A stretch of DNA of 31,752 nucleotides from a virus: the IMG/VR virus record IMGVR_UViG_3300043446_001152, positions 1 through 31,752 of that record. One strand, given 5' to 3'. Below the pieces are notes generated by a model. That model had not been told where the DNA came from, did not search any database, and saw nothing but the letters and a program-made list of their open reading frames with translations. Each line of letters starts with the position of its first letter. Within the stretch, counting starts at the first letter, position 1. The position numbers were made by a program, and so were the translations under genes. Positions 22,987-27,439 of this stretch are shown in pieces.

Positions 22987-23497
22987 AAAAGATACCTGCT
23001 TTCTTTGCTTCCCCGCATTTTAATAATCTTACAAGTTCAAAGTCTAATCTTGATTTATCAGTTTCTGCTTTTTGTCTAGCAGTCCAAGTATCTGCTGCTG
23101 ATTTACATCTTTCCTGCAATCCACCATCTAATGGAAATGATAAGGTGGCAGATAATCCAAAGTTGTTTGAGAATGTATCTTTCTGACCCGTCCTTTCTAA
23201 ACCATTGATTCCTGTGGTTGGATCATTATCAACATCAGCATATGCCTCAAAAGGTCTTGAACCACCTTGAGATGTAGTCATAAAAGGAGTAAGATTGAAA
23301 GTTGGTCCTTGACAACTAACCCCACCACCATATGAGTTTGTTACATATGGACCCTGTAAGACCTGCACCGCTTGATTAGTTACACTTCCTGTTGATGTTG
23401 CCTGTGGATTTGCAACAGCAGTTACAGGAGTATCTCCTTCTGCATATACAGGAAGAGCAAAGACACCTAATGCAAGGATAATTTGCAAATATTTCAT
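22775..23497 (-). CDS. Secreted hypothetical protein (240 aa)
   Basis: Has a clear signal peptide (KYLQIILALGVFALPVYA, cut after AYA-like VYA). The mature part is polar, with a Gly/Asn-rich region and an FGLSATLSFPL strand typical of outer-membrane or surface beta proteins, then a charged helix with two Cys and a Ser/Val-rich tail. Last gene of a three-gene minus-strand unit; its ATG is one nucleotide after the stop of the gene before it. Its C-terminal ~70 residues are encoded opposite the proline-rich gene. Function unknown; export to the host envelope or surface is the main inference. Confidence 0.7.
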   Translation of the reverse strand: MKYLQIILALGVFALPVYAEGDTPVTAVANPQATSTGSVTNQAVQVLQGPYVTNSYGGGVSCQGPTFNLTPFMTTSQGGSRPFEAYADVDNDPTTGINGLERTGQKDTFSNNFGLSATLSFPLDGGLQERCKSAADTWTARQKAETDKSRLDFELVRLLKCGEAKKAGIFFIPSSPYAKICADVVVIQQMPSSGVVSQPSVPSSKVLKSSYPVRQQRVIESRKASDLGSTVALPAQTTAE

Positions 23498-23498
23498 T

Positions 23499-23858
23499 TT
23501 ACTGAGTAAATACTGACAATGAATCTGTAACAGATTGAATTGTTGTAGTTCTTTCTACTGTTGTGTCTTTAATTAATCCGGGAGCAGAATAAGTTTCTGA
23601 AAACTGAAATGCTTCTCCTTGATTAATAATTGTATATTGAGTTCCAAGAGTTGGAGTTCCTGGAACATTTACATTTGTGCCTGTAACTGTATAACTAAAT
23701 CCAGTCTGAAAATCTTGTTGCCTAATGACTTCATTTACGGTGGTGGTTGATTCTGTGCGAGAAGTTACAGTGCCACTAGTAAAGTTAGGTGTTACTGGAG
23801 CTGCTAGGGCAGGAAAAGAAAACCCTAGCAGGAATAACCCTGCTAGGATGTTTCTCAT
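23499..23858 (-). CDS. Secreted beta-rich protein, paralogue of the 164-aa neighbour
   Basis: 119 aa with signal peptide (ILAGLFLLGFSFPALAA). The mature protein is Thr/Val/Ser-rich and shares with its upstream neighbour the pattern Y-x-V-x-GTN, then YTI-x-N-x-G-x-AF-x-FSE, and an ending in LSVF. This points to gene duplication. It overlaps the upstream gene by 4 nt (ATGA on the minus strand). A secreted amyloid- or fibre-like role is conceivable; no family is assigned. Confidence 0.72.
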   Translation of the reverse strand: MRNILAGLFLLGFSFPALAAPVTPNFTSGTVTSRTESTTTVNEVIRQQDFQTGFSYTVTGTNVNVPGTPTLGTQYTIINQGEAFQFSETYSAPGLIKDTTVERTTTIQSVTDSLSVFTQ

Positions 23859-24349
23859 TTGAATACACTCAGTTCTACACTACGTTGACCGATTGCAGTG
23901 GTTCCAGAACCACCAGCAGTAACTGTAAGAGCACCTGTAGAGGTATCAATTGTGCCCGCAAGAGTTCCTTTTTCACCTGCTGCTTGTGTGGTATTCTTAC
24001 CATACAGAGTTGGCGATGTAATTGCACCATTGGTAACTGTCTGTGATGTGACAGTGCTGTCTCCAACAGTTAATGATTCTGAGAATGAGAATGCTTGACC
24101 ATCATTGTTGATCGTATAAGTTCCAGCACTCATTGTAGCTGCTGCACTGGATGTTCCACCAGTCAGACCACCTAAGTTTGAAACTCCAATATTAGTTCCC
24201 GAAACTGCATAGGAACTACCGATTCTTTCTGTTTGTACCGCTGCACCCTGTACTGTTAATTGAACGGAATCAGTGATTGTTGATGTAATTTCACCAGCAA
24301 AAGTAGGAGTAGTTAAGAATAACGAAAAGATAAGAGCTAATCTTTTCAT
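23855..24349 (-). CDS. Secreted beta-rich protein (164 aa), first gene of minus-strand unit
   Basis: Signal peptide (RLALIFSLFLTTPTFA) followed by a Ser/Thr/Gly/Val-rich mature region with repeated strand-like segments (SSYAVSGTNIGVSNLGG, GTYTINNDGQAFSFSE, ALTVTAGGSG). Related to the 119-aa neighbour. Similar signal-peptide proteins are found in other T4-like cyanophages, without known function, as I recall. A GATAAATA late-promoter-like site on the minus strand lies 25 nt before its ATG, so the cassette is probably late. Confidence 0.72.
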   Translation of the reverse strand: MKRLALIFSLFLTTPTFAGEITSTITDSVQLTVQGAAVQTERIGSSYAVSGTNIGVSNLGGLTGGTSSAAATMSAGTYTINNDGQAFSFSESLTVGDSTVTSQTVTNGAITSPTLYGKNTTQAAGEKGTLAGTIDTSTGALTVTAGGSGTTAIGQRSVELSVFK

Positions 24350-24374
24350 TGTTCTATAGTTATAGATTTGTAAG

Positions 24375-24382
24375 TATTTATC
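24375..24382 (-). promoter_or_regulatory. Minus-strand late-promoter-like GATAAATA
   Basis: Read on the minus strand this is GATAAATA; T4 spacing puts the start near 24369, 20 nt before the ATG at 24349. A near-perfect dyad (TCTATA-GT-TATAGA on the plus strand) lies between promoter and start. Confidence 0.5.
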
Positions 24383-24390
24383 AAATAATG

Positions 24391-24399
24391 TGGTATAAT
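24391..24399 (+). promoter_or_regulatory. Extended -10 promoter TGGTATAAT
   Basis: TG-G-TATAAT with no good -35 box, 24 nt before the ATG at 24423. It diverges from the minus-strand late site. Confidence 0.5.
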
Positions 24400-24422
24400 A
24401 TACGAAATTAAAATTTATTTTT

Positions 24423-24623
24423 ATGACAGAACAACAAGAACATCTTGCAAATCTTTTGCAACAACGTCAAACTCTTTCTCAAGAACTTGAATCTCTTCAA
24501 GGACAAGCAACGGCAAAAAGAGAACTTCTCCTTAAGGTGCAAGGAGTTATTGAATACCTGACACAAATTGGTGTAGTGCTTCCCGAACCTGAACCAGTAG
24601 AAGAAGTGTCTGCGGATGCTTGA
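24423..24623 (+). CDS. 66-aa coiled-coil protein
   Basis: Starts at ATG 24423. The sequence is a Leu/Gln heptad helix (EHLANLLQQRQTLSQELESL), then RELLLKVQGVIEYLTQIGV and an acidic Pro/Glu tail. Small proteins of this type are frequent in marine T4-like phages and have no assigned role as far as I know. It has its own extended -10 promoter and is followed within 3 nt by a consensus promoter for the next unit. Confidence 0.7.
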   Translation: MTEQQEHLANLLQQRQTLSQELESLQGQATAKRELLLKVQGVIEYLTQIGVVLPEPEPVEEVSADA

Positions 24624-24648
24624 CAAATCCTAAATATTAACTTATTAT
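24620..24648 (+). promoter_or_regulatory. Sigma70-type promoter before a structured RNA
   Basis: TTGACA (24620-24625), 17-nt spacer, TATTAT (24643-24648). Predicted start near 24655, at the foot of the first hairpin of the following structured region. Confidence 0.7.
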
Positions 24649-24652
24649 GAAA

Positions 24653-24773
24653 AATCCCTCTCACAAGGGATTACATCATGAGAATTTGATGTGACATTAG
24701 AGCCCAGGAAAGTGCCCTCCGAGAGGAGTGGTGTACCCCCTTTCTATTGGGATGTAGAGTTCAATTAACCTTA
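24653..24773 (+). ncRNA. Candidate structured RNA or leader (train of hairpins)
   Basis: Starting at the predicted transcript end, AATCCCT/AGGGATT (24653-24672) and ACATCA/TGATGT (24673-24692) are perfect hairpins, CTCC-GAGA-GGAG (24717-24728) is a GNRA-capped hairpin, and TACCCC.../GGGATGTA (24734-24756) closes the region. It ends just before the ATG of the tail-lysozyme-like gene. It may be a 5' leader controlling that gene or a separate RNA. No known riboswitch class was recognised. Confidence 0.45.
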
Positions 24774-25415
24774 ATGCAAAACTTCTTTACAGTAGCCCTA
24801 CCTCTTTTGGTATCGGTTACAACCAGTTCGGCAACACTGCCTAAAGTGTTTCCTCCTCCCCCAGTGAACGGTATTCAACCATTCTCTATTATTCAAGAGG
24901 AGCCTACATCAAAGACAGCGACCAAAGAGGTTGCTCCCGAAAAGTCAAAAGAAAAAAGGCTAATTTGTAAAGGGTGTAATGAAAATGAAAATGTTGCCCT
25001 GAATTATTTTCAGGACATTGGAATTAAAGACAGAAACGCCCTTGCTACTATTCTGGGCAATATTAAGCAAGAATCAACATTCGTGCCTAATATTTGTGAA
25101 GGTGGTAGTAAAAGGTCCTATCACTCCTGCTGGGGTGGTTATGGACTGATTCAATGGACATCTGCTAATCGTTATTATGGATTGGGTGATTTTGCTAAAA
25201 AGTATGGTGGTTCTCCATCTTCTATGGGAACCCAACTTCGTTATTTAACAAACGAAATCCAGTGGCAAAAAATTGAGGAGAAGATGAAAACTCCTGGTAA
25301 ATCAATTAATCGCTACATGGATTATGCGTATGATTGGATTGGTTGGGGGCATCATGGCGCCCGTACAGAATATGCGTATGATTATGCTTCTCGACTGATT
25401 CAAGTAGAAGTCTGA
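24774..25415 (+). CDS. Phage tail lysozyme-like exported protein
   Basis: 213 aa from ATG 24774; an in-frame TTG at 24747 lies inside the RNA fold and is less likely. The N-terminus (FFTVALPLLVSVTTSSA) is a probable signal peptide. A Pro/Lys linker precedes two Cys (CKGCNENENV). The domain from about residue 75 has the pattern of the phage tail lysozyme family: NYFQDIGIKDRNALATILG, a catalytic-type Glu in NIKQESTFVPN, then GGYGLIQWTSANR and a Tyr-rich end. It would cut peptidoglycan from the periplasmic side or during entry. It is separate from the lysozyme at 20225. Confidence 0.75.
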   Translation: MQNFFTVALPLLVSVTTSSATLPKVFPPPPVNGIQPFSIIQEEPTSKTATKEVAPEKSKEKRLICKGCNENENVALNYFQDIGIKDRNALATILGNIKQESTFVPNICEGGSKRSYHSCWGGYGLIQWTSANRYYGLGDFAKKYGGSPSSMGTQLRYLTNEIQWQKIEEKMKTPGKSINRYMDYAYDWIGWGHHGARTEYAYDYASRLIQVEV

Positions 25416-25420
25416 TATAT

Positions 25421-25445
25421 AAGGGGAGTGTTATGCTCCCCTTTC
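25421..25445 (+). terminator. Hairpin, possible weak terminator
   Basis: AAGGGGAG (25421-25428) pairs perfectly with CTCCCCTT (25436-25443); the T run is short. It lies between the tail-lysozyme-like gene and the next gene. Confidence 0.5.
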
Positions 25446-25447
25446 CT

Positions 25448-25855
25448 ATGTTTAACTTTGGTAATAAAAAACCAGACATAAAGCAATATGCAATCATAGG
25501 AATTGTATTGAGTTCTATTATTGCAACACTTTCACAATGTACTGGAATATCTCAAAATAATATTTGGGATTTACTTGACGAAGTTCAAAGAAGATATTTT
25601 CCAGGTACAATACTTAATGAGTTTGTGATTAAAGACCCAGAGAAACTTGACCGAAGAATACATCGTGATGTTGATAGAGCAATTGATGATTACTGGACAC
25701 AATCTGGATTATCAAAAGCAGAAGTATCAAAACCACGATACAGCGAAAAACAACTAGACACTTCTGTTTGTTATACAAAAGATTGTCAATCATTAGGTGG
25801 TGAAATGAGATTGTGTTCTCCTTGGGTTATTGACTGTCCTAAAGAAAATGGGTAG
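25448..25855 (+). CDS. 135-aa membrane-anchored protein whose stop lies in tRNA-Tyr
   Basis: ATG 25448 is chosen over ATG 25433, which lies within the terminator-like hairpin. A membrane span near residues 14-33 (YAIIGIVLSSIIATLSQC) precedes a polar, charged domain with four Cys near the end (CYTKDCQSLG, LCSPWVIDCP), which suggests disulfides or metal binding outside the cytoplasm. The TAG stop (25853-25855) forms part of the acceptor stem of tRNA-Tyr, so processing of that tRNA would cut the message. Function unknown. Confidence 0.65.
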   Translation: MFNFGNKKPDIKQYAIIGIVLSSIIATLSQCTGISQNNIWDLLDEVQRRYFPGTILNEFVIKDPEKLDRRIHRDVDRAIDDYWTQSGLSKAEVSKPRYSEKQLDTSVCYTKDCQSLGGEMRLCSPWVIDCPKENG

Positions 25856-25931
25856 GTGTCCGAGTGGTTAATGGAGGCGGACTGTAAATCCGCTGGCTCT
25901 GCCTACGGGGGTTCAAATCCCTCCCTGCCCA
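25850..25931 (+). tRNA. tRNA-Tyr (GTA)
   Basis: Acceptor GGGTAGG/CCTGCCC, anticodon arm with GTA in GCGGA-CTGTAAA-TCCGC, long variable arm typical of class II tRNA-Tyr, T loop TTCAAAT. No CCA. First of the ten-gene block; overlaps the upstream CDS by 6 nt. Confidence 0.95.
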
Positions 25932-26003
25932 CTTCCTAAACTGGCACAAAGCCCCCAAATACCCCAGTAATTATCCACTATAATTACAAGGTAATCAAAA
26001 AGA

Positions 26004-26075
26004 GGTCCATTCGTCTAGTGGTTAGGACACCAGATTTTCATTCTGGTAACTGGGGTTCAATTCCCCAATGGACTA
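26004..26075 (+). tRNA. tRNA-Glu (TTC)
   Basis: Acceptor GGTCCAT/ATGGACT, D arm GTCT...GGAC, anticodon arm CCAGA-TTTTCAT-TCTGG, T arm TGGGG-TTCAATT-CCCCA. The discriminator A is followed by CCA (26076-26078), so the 3' end seems encoded. Confidence 0.93.
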
Positions 26076-26079
26076 CCAA

Positions 26080-26154
26080 TGCCTCTTAGCCAAGTGGTAA
26101 GGCAGCGGGTTTTGGTCCCGCCATTCCTAGGTTCGAATCCTAGAGAGGCAACCA
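26080..26154 (+). tRNA. tRNA-Gln (TTG), CCA encoded
   Basis: Acceptor TGCCTCT/AGAGGCA, anticodon arm GCGGG-TTTTGGT-CCCGC, T arm CTAGG-TTCGAAT-CCTAG, then discriminator A (26151) and CCA (26152-26154). Begins 1 nt after the CCA of tRNA-Glu. Confidence 0.95.
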
Positions 26155-26155
26155 A

Positions 26156-26228
26156 GGGTCAATAACTCAGTTGGTAGAGTAGCGGGCTTTTAACCTGTAA
26201 GTCGTGAGTTCGAGTCTCACTTGACCCA
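26156..26228 (+). tRNA. tRNA-Lys (TTT)
   Basis: Acceptor GGGTCAA/TTGACCC, D stem ACTC/GAGT, anticodon loop CTTTTAA with TTT, T arm GTGAG-TTCGAGT-CTCAC. No encoded CCA. Confidence 0.95.
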
Positions 26229-26230
26229 TT

Positions 26231-26313
26231 GGAGGATTGGCAGAGCGGTTAATGCAGCGGTTTGCTAAACCGTGAGGGTAACACCTCCGTTGGTTCGAAT
26301 CCAACATCCTCCG
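26231..26313 (+). tRNA. tRNA-Ser (GCT)
   Basis: Class II tRNA: acceptor GGAGGAT/ATCCTCC, anticodon loop with GCT in CGGTTTGCTAAACCG, long variable arm (GAGGGTAACACCTC), T arm TTGG-TTCGAAT-CCAA. No encoded CCA. Confidence 0.94.
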
Positions 26314-26316
26314 TGT

Positions 26317-26390
26317 GGGAGATTAGCTCAGTTGGTTAGAGCAATGTGCTGATAACGCAGAGGTCGCTGGTTCAAATCCAGCATTTCCCA
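26317..26390 (+). tRNA. tRNA-Ile (GAT)
   Basis: Acceptor GGGAGAT/ATTTCCC, D stem GCTC/GAGC, anticodon loop CTGATAA with GAT, T arm GCTGG-TTCAAAT-CCAGC. The anticodon stem has one mismatch at its base. A sigma70 promoter starts 2 nt after the tRNA. Confidence 0.93.
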
Positions 26391-26391
26391 C

Positions 26392-26420
26392 TTGACAATC
26401 AAATCCATAACTGGTATGAT
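26392..26420 (+). promoter_or_regulatory. Sigma70-type promoter within the tRNA block
   Basis: TTGACA (26392-26397), 17-nt spacer ending TGG, TATGAT (26415-26420): both an excellent -35 and an extended -10. Predicted start near 26427, giving an 80-nt leader before tRNA-Arg. Confidence 0.75.
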
Positions 26421-26507
26421 ACTCTCATAAGGCGGCGGGGGTCCAAACTCCGTATAAGTCCTGCCCCTCCCATGCCTCTCATAGAAGCACAAACAGGGAG
26501 GTCTCTT
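26421..26507 (+). other. Folded leader between promoter and tRNA-Arg
   Basis: An 87-nt non-coding spacer. CCTCCC (26466-26471) pairs with GGGAGG (26496-26501), and a G-rich run (26436-26441) can pair with CCCC (26464-26467). No protein gene is supported. Confidence 0.4.
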
Positions 26508-26581
26508 GTCTTGGTAGCTCAGATGGATAGAGCCACTCACTTCTAATGAGTTGGTCGGGGGTTCGAGTCCCTCCCAAGACG
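26508..26581 (+). tRNA. tRNA-Arg (TCT)
   Basis: Acceptor GTCTTGG/CCAAGAC, D stem GCTC/GAGC, anticodon arm ACTCA-CTTCTAA-TGAGT, T arm GGGGG-TTCGAGT-CCCTC. No encoded CCA. Reads AGA/AGG, codons more common in AT-rich phage genes than in picocyanobacterial hosts. Confidence 0.95.
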
Positions 26582-26756
26582 CTTGGAGATTTATTCTCCA
26601 TATATAAACTGATAGAGGGTAAGTCTCTGTTATATCCTTATGAGATATAGTACATTTACTCCATCAAATGTAGGAAGTGCAACACCTCTCGCTGGTTTAG
26701 ACTGGATGATGTGAAAGGTGATTCTATCCGCACATAGAAATCCCTCCTACCATCAT
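26582..26756 (+). other. Non-coding spacer with several perfect hairpins
   Basis: 175 nt without a supported gene. Perfect small inverted repeats are GGAGA/TCTCC (26585-26599), TATATC/GATATA, ACATTT/AAATGT and TTCTAT/ATAGAA, and GTAGGA pairs with TCCTAC around the last two. It probably folds as a multi-branched RNA in the tRNA precursor. Confidence 0.45.
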
Positions 26757-26829
26757 TCCCTTATAGCTCAATTGGCAGAGCACGGAGCTGTTAACTCTGG
26801 GGTTCCTGGTTCGAGTCCAGGTGGGGGAG
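26757..26829 (+). tRNA. tRNA-Asn (GTT)
   Basis: Acceptor TCCCTTA/TGGGGGA (two G-T pairs), D stem GCTC/GAGC, anticodon arm CGGAG-CTGTTAA-CTCTG, T arm CCTGG-TTCGAGT-CCAGG. No encoded CCA. Confidence 0.93.
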
Positions 26830-27024
26830 TTGGAAGGACTGGAAATGTCTGGGTCTTCCAAATTGAGAAAGGTAAGGAAAGAAAAAAGGAGCATGGGAGT
26901 CGGTGACACTTCTGAAACGCACGACGGATACCGCACCTGCCTATCTCTCTTATTCACTGCCCTCTAATGCAGTGAAAATCGCAGAAAGTGTCTTCTGCGG
27001 GTGTCGGGCACTCGATACCCATTT
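26830..27024 (+). other. Non-coding spacer with four hairpins before tRNA-Thr
   Basis: 195 nt. TTGGAAG/CTTCCAA (26830-26861), TTCACTGC/GCAGTGAA (26953-26976), CGCAGAA/TTCTGCG (26980-26999) and GGGTGTCG/CGATACCC (26999-27020, one wobble). Three of them are stacked back to back directly upstream of tRNA-Thr. No convincing gene. Confidence 0.5.
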
Positions 27025-27097
27025 GCCCTTGTAGCTCAGTTGGTAGAGCAATGGTTTTGTAAACCATTTGTCGCAAGTTCGAATCTTGTCGGGGGCT
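27025..27097 (+). tRNA. tRNA-Thr (TGT)
   Basis: Acceptor GCCCTTG/CGGGGGC, D stem GCTC/GAGC, anticodon arm ATGGT-TTTGTAA-ACCAT, T arm GCAAG-TTCGAAT-CTTGT. The discriminator T is also the first base of the next promoter's -35 box. No CCA. Confidence 0.94.
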
Positions 27098-27125
27098 TGA
27101 CATAATACTCATTATGTCTTATACT
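27097..27125 (+). promoter_or_regulatory. Sigma70-type promoter overlapping the tRNA-Thr end
   Basis: TTGACA (27097-27102), 17-nt spacer, TATACT (27120-27125). A perfect inverted repeat GACATAAT/ATTATGTC (27099-27118) fills the spacer and covers most of the -35 box, a possible operator. Confidence 0.7.
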
Positions 27126-27152
27126 TCATATGTCCGTGTGAAGTGAAGTGCT

Positions 27153-27222
27153 GAGAGTGACGCCAAAAGTAAGGCACCCCGATAAGGGATACAGTAGAAG
27201 GATGCAAAACCTTCCACTCTCA
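27153..27222 (+). ncRNA. tRNA-like cloverleaf, possibly a degenerate tRNA
   Basis: A 7-bp perfect acceptor-like stem GAGAGTG (27153-27159)/CACTCTC (27215-27221), two linking bases, GCC/GGC D-like arm with 8-nt loop, a short CCC/GGG arm, and a T-like arm GAAGG/CCTTC lying directly against the acceptor strand, as in tRNA. The T loop lacks TTCRA and the anticodon stem has only 3 bp, so it is not a normal tRNA. It sits 4 nt before tRNA-Gly. Confidence 0.4.
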
Positions 27223-27226
27223 CATT

Positions 27227-27298
27227 GCGGAAGTAACTCAACGGTAGAGTCCCTGCCTTCCAAGCAGGTTGTTGCGAGTTCGAATCTCGTCTTCCGCT
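27227..27298 (+). tRNA. tRNA-Gly (TCC)
   Basis: Acceptor GCGGAAG/CTTCCGC, D stem ACTC/GAGT, anticodon arm CCTGC-CTTCCAA-GCAGG, T arm GCGAG-TTCGAAT-CTCGT. No encoded CCA. Last tRNA of the block. Confidence 0.95.
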
Positions 27299-27315
27299 TC
27301 TTAACCAAATCTTAG

Positions 27316-27344
27316 TTGACATAAGACCAAAAGTGCTGTAAGAT
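27316..27344 (+). promoter_or_regulatory. Sigma70-type promoter of the porin gene
   Basis: TTGACA (27316-27321), 17-nt spacer, TAAGAT (27339-27344). The predicted start near 27351 falls on a 10-bp palindrome ATCTTAAGAT (27351-27360). Confidence 0.7.
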
Positions 27345-27373
27345 ACTCACATCTTAAGATTTGCTTAAGACTC

Positions 27374-27381
27374 CATAAATA
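27374..27381 (+). promoter_or_regulatory. Putative late promoter CATAAATA for the porin
   Basis: One mismatch to TATAAATA, 58 nt before the ATG. Its predicted start (near 27387) falls in the first arm of a perfect leader hairpin GAAGATTT/AAATCTTC (27384-27409). Confidence 0.45.
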
Positions 27382-27439
27382 ACGAAGATTTGCCTTGTTG
27401 TAAATCTTCACATTATCGTTTAGTACAAAAACAAATTTT

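Noticed and set aside
25979-25984. TATAAT between tRNA-Tyr and tRNA-Glu as a promoter
   Set aside because: No -35 box at 16-18 nt and no TG extension; it lies in a GTAATTA/TAATTAC inverted repeat and may be only a hairpin.
26346-26546. Frames of 60-77 aa across the tRNA genes on both strands
   Set aside because: They read through two or more complete tRNAs; shadows only.
26892-26969. 25-codon frame with a purine-rich site before ATG in the Asn-Thr spacer
   Set aside because: The GGAG is only one base from the ATG, the frame has no feature of interest and overlaps conserved-looking hairpins.
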